The notes beneath the pieces are model-generated. The model had not been told where the DNA came from. It was given only the letters and a program-made list of their open reading frames with translations, and ran no database searches. The translations under genes were made by a program, and so were the position numbers. DNA of 64,000 nt, taken from Macropodus opercularis (lineage: Eukaryota; Chordata; Actinopteri; Anabantiformes; Osphronemidae). Each line of letters opens with the position of its first letter. The stretch's first letter is position 1. The stretch spans positions 14,341,501 to 14,405,500 of the forward strand of contig JAUCMP010000028.1 in assembly GCA_030770545.1 (NCBI GenBank). Direction: 5' to 3'. Positions 10,801 through 20,332 of the stretch are shown here, piece by piece.

Positions 10801-11544
10801 AGAGTTATCCCATTCGAGGAGCTAGTGTCCAAATTTGGAATTACTAATGGCAACTTTTTAGAATATCAACAACTTAAATCAATAATTAAGGCAAAAAACA
10901 AAAACACTCCGATACAATGGCAACCTCCACCAGCAGTAGAACGGTTTATTGGAATCTCACCTAGAAGAGTATTATCAAAAATCTATATAATTCTGTCTAA
11001 AACGAATGACACAGTGTGTCTCCCGATATCTAAATGGGAAACTGATTTGGGCATCACCACCGACCAAACGTTCTGGACAAATATATGCTCAAACTTATTC
11101 CAAATGACTAAAAATACAAATTTGCAGTTAATACAATATAAAATTCTTCATAGAACACACTATACAGGTCAAAGGATGTTCCAGATGGGTCTCACTAAGT
11201 CCAACACCTGCCCACACTGCACAGATAACACAGCAGATAGATACCTACATGCATTCTGGTCATGCCCACCTGTGCAACAATTCTGGCAAGGAGTTTGCAA
11301 ACACTTATCAACCTGGTTAAGGTATCCAATCCCAGTATCACCCGCACTGTGTCTTTTAGGAGATCTAAGAGGGCTCAATCTAGAGAAAAACACGTCACAA
11401 CTACTATTCACTGCCTTATGCGTCGCAAAGAAAATCATCCTTATGAACTGGAAAACTAAAAAGAAATTAAGCATCAATCACTACTTGAACAGTCTGTCAG
11501 ACTACATAACCTTAGAAACATTGACTGATTGTTTAAATCATTAA
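7879..11544 (+). CDS. LINE ORF2 protein: APE endonuclease, reverse transcriptase
   Basis: 1221 residues, uninterrupted. Residues 1-235 form an apurinic-type endonuclease with the expected catalytic set visible: N10 (TWNVRG), E39 (LLQETH), Y111, D141/N143 (GGDFNL), D205 (SRIDYIL) and D229/H230 (SDHAPV). The reverse transcriptase includes KKAPGPDG, YRPISLINVDLK, DAEKAFD (587-593) and the catalytic YADD (687-690). A C-terminal cysteine/histidine motif begins at C1111 (C-x2-C-x9-H-x4-C). The protein nicks genomic DNA and copies the LINE RNA at the nick. Between residues 482 and 483 the usual stretch between the PDG motif and the GS(I/L)P(A/P)NMN segment seems short by about a dozen or more residues, suggesting an in-frame deletion that may lower activity. 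Confidence 0.9.
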   Translation: MMSLRVVTWNVRGINKKEKRVKVLNHLRTLQADIVLLQETHTPQTIDYTLASPEFPHAYLAGYNSKQRGVAIMIHKNVNFIHKNTIIDPEGRTIIINILIQKIEFCIACVYGPNVDDPSFFHTFFTSLAAHSGSKLIIGGDFNLVSNPELDRLSTAVSNRSWQSVETLKQYMDDFGLCDAWRSFHPTSREYTFFSPVHHSHSRIDYILVNKSLLSDVSDTSIHSITISDHAPVSLSLSRTVTPPSKSWRFNTSLLNDLDFISYIKTEWATFMEINDTPGTSPCLLWETGKAVMRGRIISYSSNKKKKVMLQESELEQKIKSLEISYAASPHDDILGELRKLKLELNKITDRKTQFQIEQLRWENFDHGNKCGKFLANQLKNNKEKQTTHSIITKRGNITHDPQKINNTFKNFYQHLYTSEIETSTSAIETFLNKLELPKLNQTQVITLDSPFSPAELQEALQQMPNKKAPGPDGLLAPSFYKMVVEVKKQGSIPANMNSAVISLLQKPGKDPTLPSSYRPISLINVDLKIICKALVRRIEKITPYIIHPDQTGFIKGRQSTNNMYRLINLIDYVTIHKLESAIVSLDAEKAFDRVNWKFLLATLHTFGIGKSFIDWIQILYSSANAAVRTNGQISSRFNLCRGTRQGCPLSPSLFAIFIEPLAAAIRQNEGITGILTKTVNHKISLYADDVLLFLLKPQNSLPTTTTIINEFSALSEYSINWTKSTVLPLNYDFQSAHSNTLRPGNIRYLGIEFSARLSELTELNYSPLLKEIESNLNRWQSLPISLMGRIATIKMMVLPKLNYLFSMIPNQPSQVWFKTLDACISKFLWKNKPPRISLKTLEKHKSCGGLELPNPHHYFLANRLNHVHKWINSSPADVSWLDIEQTFCKDIKIADLPFISTKIKLHNCFRFTSIRTSLTAWWKFLKITGSSLAPCQYTPLWNNPDILQNKKIIKFPIWYNKGITHMKHIFVRDRVIPFEELVSKFGITNGNFLEYQQLKSIIKAKNKNTPIQWQPPPAVERFIGISPRRVLSKIYIILSKTNDTVCLPISKWETDLGITTDQTFWTNICSNLFQMTKNTNLQLIQYKILHRTHYTGQRMFQMGLTKSNTCPHCTDNTADRYLHAFWSCPPVQQFWQGVCKHLSTWLRYPIPVSPALCLLGDLRGLNLEKNTSQLLFTALCVAKKIILMNWKTKKKLSINHYLNSLSDYITLETLTDCLNH

Positions 11545-14268
11545 CTGGAACTCCACTCTAATTGATTCCACCTCATGGTGGTGATGCGTGTGGCCTGAGG
11601 CGTTGTACTGTGCCCGGCACTGGCGTAGCGGAAGGAGGCCTGGGGCTGGGGTGCTGCTCTGCCCTTGTGGGCGGGGGGGTGGTTGTCGGGGATCATGGGG
11701 CGGCCGCACGGGCCCTCTGTTCAGGGGGGTAGTATCTGCGGGGCTGGTGCTTGGGGTCGAGGGGTCGGCTAGTTGGTGGATTGGCGCATAGCTAGCTCTG
11801 GGGGCGGGGGCGGACCTCCCTACTGGTGGGGGGGCGGACCGGGGTTGTGGACTTGGGTGCCCGGTGTCTGTGGGGTTCCCTGGCGGGGGCCTGCCTGCTC
11901 CTGGGGGGTGCTCCTTCCCCTGGGGCGTCCTTGTGGGGGCGGAGGGTTGCCGCTCCTAGCGGTCGGACTCCTAGGATGCGGCGGGGGCACGTGGCGATGG
12001 AGCATGATGGGATCGGTGGGGGGATCTGCCTGGGCGCTGGATCCCTGTGGCACCTGGGCTGGGATCGGACCGCCCTACACAGCTACACAGTGTGTGTGTG
12101 TGTGTATGCATCTAGGGGGGGGTGTGGACTTATGGGCTTGTGTATATGGGGGTGGATATGTGTAGATGCATATGGATCTGGATGTGTGTTATGTAAGAGA
12201 TTGCGTGTCTGAATGAATGACCTCACGGGGCGAGCATGAGTATGCGTGAGGGAGAGGATGTGTATGTGAGACAGAGGAGGTGGGGAGGCCCTGACTGCGC
12301 TGCCTGTGGTTCCCTGGGCAGCACAACCGTGGCCCTCTGGTCAGGTCTGTCTGTCCCCCTCTGGGAGGGACTGGGGGTGGTGGGATAGGATGCTGAGCTA
12401 GTCTGGGACCTAGCTCGGCTGACCTTTGTACCTCATGCCACAGCTACATTTTACACCCATTCACCTAGGTCTATGAGGGGCCCTGTCCATATGGGGGGAC
12501 TGGCTCGAATTGCAGCCTTAAACATCGTCCCTCCCAGAACGGAATGCCCCTCAGTTTTTAACTACATTACACACAACACCAAACAAGGCTTTGGAGACTG
12601 GTAGTCTTCCAATGTCCTTTATATTCACATACACATACATTTAGGGCCTAAGGGGGTGGTCTCCTACCGGGGTCCGAGAGGAGGGGCCAGGTGTGACCTC
12701 GGTAGTCGCATCCGGCAAGGATGACCACCACCCTGTTCTTAATTGCAAGTAGACACTTAGGGACGGGGGACACCCTCTGGGAGACACGTCCGTCAGCCAG
12801 CGGTTGTGCTCCTGGACACCTCCCCCACTTTTAATGCATCTTAGCCCCACACTTACAAACCAAGCTGGCTGGCAGGGTAACGGGGTCCTGTCTTGCTGCC
12901 CCTGGCTCCTCCTCGGATGGGGGCGGGGGAGGTGGCTTTAGAGGTGCCGCGGGTCCTGCCCGGGGCCCCGCGGGTACTGGGTCGGAGACCAACCCACCTC
13001 ATGAATGGGACTTCGCGTATGGTGTGGGTGTGAGTGTGTATAGTATCACGTATGGATGGGTAGGTTCTGGGGGGAATGTATGTGGCAGTATGTGGGTGTG
13101 GATGTTAGTGGTGTGGCTGATGTTTGGGTGGCCCGATCCTGGCGCAGGCTAGGGGATCTTGCTGCCTGGGCGGCCTCCTCTGCTGATTCCCACTAATGCC
13201 TACCTAGTGCTGCAAGCCCACCATGACGCTGGGGGTGGTGTCTGGTCGTGGGGGGGGGGCTCTTCTCCGTCCTTGCGGGGGACGCAAACTGGGGGTGGGT
13301 TCCCCTCGGGACGCCGGGGGTCATCGCCTATGGGTTCCTTGCAGACTGTGGGTGCCCGGGTTCTGCTCTCTGGGGCTGACCCCCCCGGTGGAGGGGGGGT
13401 CTGCTTCTGTTCTTCCCGGGGTGGGCTGGCGCTGGCTCATCGGTGGCCGGACCTGGCTCCTGGTGCTGTCCCTGTGGCTGCTGCAGCCCTGTCTGGGGGG
13501 CGTGGGCGGGCGCCCCGGTTCAAGGCATCTGCCCTTCCGGGCCTGAGAGGTATGTGGCGCACTGGGTACTGGGCCCTTTCTTGCTGCTTGTTGGGGCATT
13601 GGGACGGTAGGGACACATTCATCACCTTCCCCCATCACCCTGGTTTCTGCTAGTGGCACTGTGCACCAATGCTTGCATCACCACAAGCGGTGAATGATGT
13701 TGTTTCACTGTTTCGGGGTAATGGAACAAACTATATGAGCAACAAAGTGCATACGTGTTATGTTATGATATACCTTCCTCTTATGTATCTATTTACTTAT
13801 TTTAATTGGTTTTTGTGTTGTTGTTTTTTTTGTTTTTTTTTTTTTCACAAATGAAGTTATCATGGTGTTGGTAATGCTGCACTTGTACTTATAGTCGTTG
13901 TGTGGTTATTGTTGTTATTGCTGCTGTGGTTACTGTAGATGTCATTATCATCATACCTACCAGGACTGTTAACAATCAATTTCATCACTATAACTTATTT
14001 ACGTAATGTTAGCTATACCCTGTTGGTTGTACTATGTATCTTGTTGTCTGTGCTTCCTCTTCTCACCCCCCCCCCCCTTTCCTCCTGTCCAATCCAGAGA
14101 CTCTCATTTCGTCTTGATAGACCAATTAAAACAAAGATCTTCAAAGAGGGGTTCATAGTTCATGTATCCCTTTTGAAAAAGCAAAACTGCCCACCACAAT
14201 ACAGCATCCAGCACATACATGATGGATGCTAAACTGCTGGACAGGACAAAAAAAAAAAAAAAAAAAAA
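11545..14268 (+). repeat. LINE 3'-UTR, G-rich, with poly(A) tail
   Basis: About 2.7 kb of strongly G-skewed sequence in its first two kilobases, with many runs of five or more G that could form G-quadruplexes. It then becomes T-rich (13790-13850), with a C-run near 14070, and ends in poly(A) at 14248-14268. Open frames inside it have biased composition (Gly/Trp/Pro) and no domain, so they are treated as non-coding. Confidence 0.75.
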
Positions 14269-14585
14269 TGAATGAGGAACCATCACCCGCCACTAAAACC
14301 CTTCAGTCTGGAGACAACGAGACGATTAGAGACAAACATCCTGGAGACAAACGTGAAACAGGTTCATGGTTTGGATTCGTTCACCTCAGTTTGGTTCATC
14401 CTGAGGAGAACATGAACGTCTGAACCCGATTAAAAGACAGTTGATCAAAAACGGACCCAAACCCAAAGCAGACGGAGAAACAGTGGTTTAGACAGAAACA
14501 GCAGAGAAAGTGATCACAGAGCTGAAATCAGAAACAGGTTCATGGTTTGGAGTCGTTGGCCTCAGACGGGTTCGTGTTCCTCTGT

Positions 14586-14644
14586 CGCTGTGGGGACGTA
14601 TCGGTACCGGCTCTTTGGTTCTGGAGCTAAACTGGTCGTCACAG
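14586..14644 (+). other. TCR gamma-type J segment (TRGJ) with RSS heptamer
   Basis: Heptamer CGCTGTG (14586-14592, one mismatch to CACTGTG) is followed in frame by a 52-bp J (14593-14644). It encodes GTYRYRLFGSGAKLVVT and ends in ACAG|GTGAGG, a consensus donor in phase 1. The LFGSG...LVVT pattern is close to mammalian TRGJ segments. The nonamer is not clear: GGTTCGTGT lies at 14570-14578, only 7 bases from the heptamer instead of 12. V-J joining followed by splicing to the constant exon at 15082 is the expected use. Confidence 0.8.
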
Positions 14645-15081
14645 GTGAGGCTGAACTTTTCTTTCCCTCGTGGTGTTGAAGTTCAGACTTTCTTTGCTCC
14701 AGCGTCAGTGGATCAGTTTCCTGCTGCTGCCGCTCGGAGAAACGTCTGTAAAGCAGCAAATGTTTGCTGAGCAGCAGCTGAAAGCGTCTGTCAGAGTCCA
14801 ACAGTCTCTGCTGGTTCTGGAGTCTCATCATCTGAACATCAGGACCTGATCTGAGGACGTTGAACGGTTCCAACCAGCGTTTGGTCAAATCTACCTAAAC
14901 ACATAAACATGTTAAAGCCAGTTATGAACCAGCTGAGACACCTGAAACACGTTGATTCACGGGATTCAAGGAAGCAACGACAGGGCCTTTCACACATTGT
15001 TCCGTCATCGGTTCTTCTGTTATTAGCAGAGAACAGAATCTGACCATTGTGTTCTTGTCCTGCTCGGTTCTGCTGGTCCAG

Positions 15082-15822
15082 ACGAGCCGGTGCTGAAGCC
15101 CGTGGTGAGCGTGTACCCAGCAGCATCCAGAGGCCTGGAGGGGAGCAGCTCCCTGCTGTGTCTGGCCTCGCACATGGTTCCTCCTCTGGTCCGGTTCTCC
15201 TGGAGGGTCCAGAAGGAGGAGGACGGCCCGTGGGCCGAGCTGAGCCCTGCCGAGGGAGAGCAGCTGGAGCTCAGAGAGTCGGGCCGCAGCGCCTCCATCC
15301 TGCTCCGTGGGCCAGAGAGCAGCGCCGCTAAATACCGCTGTGAGGTGGAGCACGAAGGGGGGACAGCGGAGGCCCACACAGCACAAGGTAACCGAGCTCT
15401 GGGACGGCTCAGCGCAGACTGGACCTCGGCGCTGACGTGTGTGTGCCTCGTTGTGTTGCAGAGGTTCCGGCTCCAGCAGCCTCCTGTCCTCCAGAGAGAG
15501 AGCCAGCAGACCTGGAAGCTGACGGTAAGACCCCCTGCCTCCCTGCAGGAAGCCCAGACGGCCTGACTGAGGCCTGTGAACCTTCTGTGTTGCAGCAGGT
15601 CCCCCGGACCAGGACCAGGACAAAGACCAGGACAAAGACCAGGACCAGGACGAAGACCAGGACAAAGACCAGAAGCAGGACAAAGACCAGGACCAACAGC
15701 TGGAGGTGAAGCTGCTGGTTCTGCTGGATTCGGTGCTGATAGTGAAGAGTCTGGTTTACTGCTGTGGACTCTCTCTGCTGAGGATCCTCAGGAACAGCGG
15801 AGCAGACGCTGATGTTCTCTGA
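15082..15822 (+). CDS. TRGC: T-cell receptor gamma-type constant region
   Basis: Three phase-1 exons. Exon 1 (15082-15387, 306 bp) encodes a C1-set Ig domain with cysteines in SLLCLAS and AKYRCEVEH, 59 residues between them, and the core tryptophan in RFSWRV. Exon 2 (15462-15524) is a short hinge with one cysteine (AASCPPEREP), which could make the interchain bond. Exon 3 (15596 or 15599 to 15822) encodes an acidic Asp-Gln/Asp-Lys repeat linker, then a membrane helix with a central lysine (VLIVKSLVYCCGLSLL) for pairing with CD3 acidic residues, and a short tail ending at TGA. The KSLVY motif resembles the KSVVY of mammalian TRGC, which favours gamma over beta. Joined to the J donor in phase 1. 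AATAAA at 15973-15978 is a likely poly(A) signal. Confidence 0.85.
15611..15695 (+). repeat. Hexamer repeat (GACCAG/GACAAA)n within TRGC exon 3
   Basis: An imperfect 6-bp repeat encodes the alternating DQ/DK linker just outside the membrane segment. It stays in frame and is likely to vary in length. Confidence 0.8.
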
Positions 15823-17600
15823 GCAGATCAGCAGCTTCACGAAGAGTCACAATATTATTGACACGTATAAATGTCTGGTACAGTCTCACGTTATTACATT
15901 AAGACATTTCAGATAAAACTGTTTCTTCATCATCGTCACTGATTTAATTTTTCAATTTGTAGTAAATATACAAATAAATATAAATATATATAAAATAACT
16001 AAATATATTGACGGGTCTGACGGATCCGTCTTCCTCTTCTAAATGAACACAGCAGGTAAAAGCAGATGACGTATTTGTCACAGAAAGACTGATGTGTGAA
16101 TTTCTAGGTATTTATAGTTTCTCTGTCTCTGAGCAACAAACAAACTCTGGTTTGTTTTTTCTTTGTTTGTGTCTGAACTGAACCAAGTTCTGTTGCATCA
16201 GTGTTGAGCCTTCAGAACCGTTTAGTCAAACTGGGCCGCATTCATCTTTTGCTCTGCAGCAGTTCTGATGCAACCAGAACATACGCTTGGTTCACACTCT
16301 CTCACAGCCACAGAGTCGTAACGGACACGTTGTTGACTGGGTCCCAGCCTGCAGCTTGTCCCGGTCCTGGAGTTCTGAGGTGACCACTTAGACTTTACGT
16401 CAGTCTCAACTTACAGCGCCACCTACTGTCGACAGTAGAGCACAGTCCTGCACCAACACACCAGACTACTCACATTAAGCAAACACATGTGACTGACAGG
16501 ATATTACCCACCTTCTTTCTGGACCAATGTTGCTAAAAGAACTTGAAATGAATGAATCAATGATAAGTTCAGCATTTTAACTCAAATCTTCAGGAACTCA
16601 ACGTGTGCTTCTATTTAGCAAACTATATATATTTCACTTTCATACTAGTTTGAGTTTTTATATTATCCTTAACAGAACGTGAAGCTTTTCGTGGACATTA
16701 TAAGTGGAACACGAACACATGAAATGAGTGACTGCAAACAACAGGAGGCACCTGAGTTAGTTTTGGATGCAACACTTCACAAATGGCTCCGTTAGGCTCT
16801 GAAATGACTCGTGGCTCTGATTTCAATAAAACCTGTGATGATGAGTGAATAATATAGTGAATGTGAATAACCAATGAATCCCAAGCCTTGAATCCTTGCC
16901 ACGAGGAGTTTCCCAGCACCTTGGCGACCTTAGCTTGGGTGAAGACGAGCGAGAAGCAGGTCCTCCAAGTCCGAGGCCACGGCTCTGAAGCGGTGATGGG
17001 TGGCGTCTGCTCCTGGTTGGTGGTGAGTTCCTGTCCCTAGTGGAGGAGGGAAGGATGTTCCCCACTGAAGGAGTGAGCACATGGTGGAGCGCAGGCCCAG
17101 AGCGTGGACAGCGGTAGTGGAGTCGCTGTGTCCGTCTGTGATCCGTCTGCATTCACAGCTGCTACTAGAACTCTGTGTGGCCTAAAAACGCTCCTTTCTA
17201 TTTGAAAAATATTTATCAAAGATGACAAAAACAGTCTGTTCCATTTCAGTGTGGGACTTTCTTTATGCATCATATTCACATTAGAATAATCTATATTCTG
17301 ACGGCAGCTGAGAAGCCAAGCGTCTCATGAAACAGTGATGGCGCCCACAGTCGTCTGGCTCTTCACCTGAGCAGCTTTAACAGAAAACCTTTGACAGAGT
17401 TGGAGCCTGTAGCTGAACTGGGGAGAAAATACTAAACAACTATAGTATTATCATCCACGAAAGCCCCACTGTCAAAGAAATCAGATGTCAGCACTCAACA
17501 AAGCACATGTTCATCTTCTACTGCAGCTCTACAGTAAACTAGTAAGACGTCCACAGAATGGTTTCATGTGATCATGTGATGATTCTCATTTAAATCTTAG
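15823..17600. other. TRGC 3' flank, no further gene seen
   Basis: AT-rich 3'-UTR and intergenic sequence. A GC-richer island at 16890-17150 has an open minus-strand frame, but its low-complexity Arg/Ser/Pro product shows no domain. Confidence 0.4.
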
Positions 17601-17614
17601 GCTCCAACGCAGCT

Positions 17615-17712
17615 CACACAGCGCGAGACTGCTGCACCCGAAGTGCAGGACTGAGCTACCGGAGGTCTTTCTTACCCACGGCTATAAGACTCCACAACAC
17701 ACCAACATGACT
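17615..17712 (+). mobile_element. Non-LTR retrotransposon fragment (RT C-terminus)
   Basis: One frame encodes YRRSFLPTAIRLHNTPT followed by a stop, the usual C-terminal signature of fish Rex/L2-like LINE ORF2 proteins. Only the end of the ORF remains. Confidence 0.6.
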
Positions 17713-17749
17713 GTAAAGCATGCCTTTGTGACAATTGCCGCTGGTGTGG

Positions 17750-18010
17750 TAGAATGTGGAGGACCCAATCGCAGACTCAGACCAGGACTTGGCTTGACTT
17801 GACTTTATTAATAACACACTTATCATGACACTACTAGACTTGACTTGACTTGACTTGACTTAAACAAAGACTCACGTGACATGACTCAGGAACCACGAAC
17901 AGCAACAACATCACATAACGATGTACGCCGGACCGACAAGGACAGAAACAAGAGGGTAGGCTTAAATACAGAACTAAACAGGAAATTAAACACAGGTGTA
18001 ACCACTAATT
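17750..18010. repeat. TE-derived sequence with (GACTT)n tract
   Basis: A tandem CTTGA pentamer (about 17837-17861) is embedded in sequence beginning AGGACCCAATCGCAGACTC, a start typical of fish retroelement tails. Family assignment is uncertain. Confidence 0.35.
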
Positions 18011-18509
18011 GCAGAGTCTTTAAATTTTGTGGTGACACTCGATGTTAAGGTCTAAAGTAAAGCACTGCACATAAGTCGCTCCTAGTTTTCTGACTAGAAC
18101 GTGAACATCTGAGTTGGCCACCGTCTGTTCATAGTTGGTTGAGACGCGTCGCCTGCTAAGGATCCGCTCGTTCAGCAGATTTGTCACTTGAAACTAGACG
18201 AACCTGTACAGACGTTTGTAGCAATGGAGTAAATGTCAGGATGTTTGTCTGCACAACTAAACGAGTCACCAACTAACGGCACCACCAGTAATTAGTGATC
18301 ATGGCGTCCTGAAGCCGTGAAGCCTCCTCTGTGCTAACGTGAAGCATTGTAGTGTTAGCACACTTACGTCTGCTCTTTGTGAAGCCATGCTTCACTCTGC
18401 CGTGTCCGTCCCTAGAGCTTTGCTTCAGCCCCTAAACAAGGAACTGCTGTGACTTTACATTATACATATGTTGACCGTCGTAACATGAAGATGTCACCTT
18501 TGTCAATTC

Positions 18510-18780
18510 GGTTCAGTTCAAAACACTTTATTTGTCCCCAGGGGAGAAAATAGTGAAGGTGAGAGTCCATGAGTCTATGGAGGAAGTGGGAATATGGGCT
18601 GGAAGAGGCTTCTAGTGTGAAGGGCAGGAGCTGAGCTTCGGCGATGGTTGGGGGTAAAGGGGTGGGGGGCCAGGGGGCGTCCAGGCCTGGCCGTGAGCAG
18701 AGTCCCTAGGGGACGGGTGGAGAGGGCTCTGACCGCTGGTCCAATGATTCTGGAACCACTTCTAACAAAAGCAGCACATG
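18510..18780 (-). repeat. Minus-strand LINE/SINE-like tail
   Basis: AACACTTTATTTGTCCCCAG is the reverse of the common fish LINE tail ending in GGGGACAAATAAAGTG. The sequence beyond it is G-rich and non-coding. Confidence 0.4.
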
Positions 18781-19059
18781 AAGAGGAAGGCGATCACACC
18801 GCTCCTCAATCCTGCAGATGAGCCGTGGTTCTGTACTTGTCCTGAAAGCAGAGACAGGATGAAAGTGTCAGCGGCTGGAATGCTCATGAAACAACACATA
18901 GATATTAACCGAGGTAATGGAGCGAGAAGCAAAAGATGCTGCAACAGAGTCCAGCTGCTCAGAAAGTTCTCTTTCAGGACTTTGTGTAAATGTCTCGAAG
19001 CACTAAATAAAGCCCCATCAGTAGCACGTGTCAGCATCAGGTGTAATGACCTTTAACCT

Positions 19060-19265
19060 TCCCAGGCTGGCTGACAGTGAGTCCTGGTCTTCCTCTGGGC
19101 CTCCTCCTGCTGCTACCGACCTACATGGCACCGGCTCCTACTGAGAGAGATGAACCGCTCTTAGTCTGGCCCGTCGCCTAGGACCTGTTTGTCATGGGTT
19201 TAGCCCTGACAACACAGCTCCTAGGGTCACGCGGGCACACAAACTCCTCCACCGCGATAAGGTGT
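19060..19265 (+). mobile_element. Rex-like LINE 3' fragment
   Basis: Holds the block GACAACACAGCTCCTAGGGT ... CTCCACCGCGATAAGGTG ... CAAGGAGG, remembered as the 3' end of an abundant teleost Rex-type non-LTR element. No ORF remains. Confidence 0.5.
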
Positions 19266-19374
19266 CGGTTCAAGGAGGAGAAAAACTAGAACACAAACGT
19301 TAGTGAGGTCAACTTAACATCACATGAACAGTATACTGAGACAAGTTCAATAAAAAACTGATACTTACCTTTAC

Positions 19375-19610
19375 TAACCCATCAGCTGAACCTAACTTAT
19401 CTTCACCTAACTTAATACATTTAACCCAACAATATATTTAACTTAACCTAACTTAACTTAACCTAAATTAATTTATCTTAACTTAACAAAATATGCATAA
19501 ACTTTAACCTAACTAACACACAGAAACTTAACTCAACCTACTGTAACTTAACTTAACTAAACATAAACTACTTTAACTTAACTTAACCTACTGTAAATTA
19601 ACTCCAGATT
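19375..19610. repeat. Degenerate (TTAAC/CTTAA)n satellite-like tract
   Basis: About 230 bp of AACTTAACCTAACTT-type pentamer repeats with drift. It follows directly on the Rex-like 3' end, so it may have grown from that element's simple tail. Confidence 0.7.
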
Positions 19611-19792
19611 AAACTAGTCCAGCACCTCCTGGACATAAAGGAGGATCTGGGACCTGCCTCTTCACCACCAACCTCTAACCTGCTCCTCTCTGTTTCAGAG
19701 GGAGCATATTCTCTAGACCTTAGAGACACTGGTGGATGTCTCCACGCTTCAACCTCCCAGGCTGAGACTTGCCTGACAGGACTCTGACTAAA

Positions 19793-20332
19793 CTAGTCAG
19801 AGTCGCTGTCATCAGTCCAGCCTGTGTGGTGAAGACCCGTCCAGTGCATCCAGGGTGTAGAGGATCTGAGGCCCGTCGAAGTCGACGGCTGAGGTTCCTC
19901 GAGGTCGTCCTCAGCATCCACACGCTGCCTCTTACCTGCTGTACTTACCTGCTCCAGGTCGCTCTCTTCCCTGCTCTTCTTCGTCGTAGACCGAAGTCCT
20001 GACGTCGAGGGAGCAGAGAGAGGAGACCTGGGTGGGACCAGAGGAGGAGGAGGAGGACTAGCAGCAGCCACAGGAGGAACCGCCGGTTCCACACTTACCT
20101 CAGGAACCGGCCGTTCCTCCTGTTCCAGACCGCAGTCTGGTGGCAGCTGCTGGACGAGGGGAGGGGGGCGCAGGTCGTCCTCGTCTTCGGTCATGGAACC
20201 ATAACCAGAATCGGAGTCGCCCCAGCCCACTACGCCCTCCCACACGTCCTCGTCCTCATCGTCATCGTCTTCCCACTCGCTGTCGGTTTCCTCTGCGCGG
20301 TCGTCCAGGTCGTTGAGGAACAGCTCGTCCAT
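19793..20332 (-). CDS. Uncharacterised acidic, proline-rich protein (179 aa)
   Basis: The preferred start is the ATG at 20332 (MDELFLNDLDD). It lies one base after the acceptor CCCTTTCTAAG|G, which has a pyrimidine tract and a TACTAAG branch-like site, and a 5'-UTR exon with TATA box lies upstream. The longer frame to 20419 would need the intron retained. The protein has an acidic N-terminus (SEWEDDDDEDEDVWE), a Ser/Gly/Tyr patch (GDSDSGYGSMTEDEDD), a Pro/Val-rich middle, a basic nuclear-localisation-like GKRQRVD, and a repeated PSTSGLRSTT / PSTSTGLRSST element. No enzymatic domain is visible, and the composition suggests a nuclear regulatory or adaptor protein (inference). GTAAGT donor-like sequences occur in frame at the PVPE|VSVE and LEQ|VSTAG codons, so alternative splicing is possible. 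Not recognised. Confidence 0.55.
   Translation of the reverse strand: MDELFLNDLDDRAEETDSEWEDDDDEDEDVWEGVVGWGDSDSGYGSMTEDEDDLRPPPLVQQLPPDCGLEQEERPVPEVSVEPAVPPVAAASPPPPPLVPPRSPLSAPSTSGLRSTTKKSREESDLEQVSTAGKRQRVDAEDDLEEPQPSTSTGLRSSTPWMHWTGLHHTGWTDDSDSD

Larger units (their letters stand above)
6249..14278 (+). mobile_element. Full-length Tx1/L1-like LINE with target-site duplication
   Basis: The element body is 6259-14268, flanked by the exact direct repeat TGAATGAGGA at 6249-6258 and 14269-14278. It has a 5'-UTR of about 260 bp, ORF1 (6518-7279), a microsatellite-bearing inter-ORF spacer, ORF2 (7879-11544), a 2.7-kb G-rich 3'-UTR and a 21-base poly(A) run (14248-14268). Both ORFs are free of stops, which implies a young insertion. 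The L1-type organisation (nucleic-acid-binding ORF1p plus APE endonuclease/RT ORF2p) and the CCHC-like C-terminus fit the L1/Tx1 clade of fish. It sits inside the TCR gamma J region. Confidence 0.92.

Noticed and set aside
11588..13660. Several long plus- and minus-strand frames rich in Gly, Trp, Pro and Arg
   Set aside because: They follow from the G-skew of the LINE 3'-UTR, overlap one another on both strands, and show no domain.
14922..15840. Long minus-strand frames opposite TRGC (Ser/Trp- and Leu/Val-repeat rich)
   Set aside because: They are the complement of the TRGC exons and of the GACCAG/GACAAA repeat. The plus strand has splice sites and an Ig domain.
19375..19610. Interstitial telomere repeat
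   Set aside because: The unit is TTAAC/CTTAA-like and irregular, not TTAGGG/CCCTAA.
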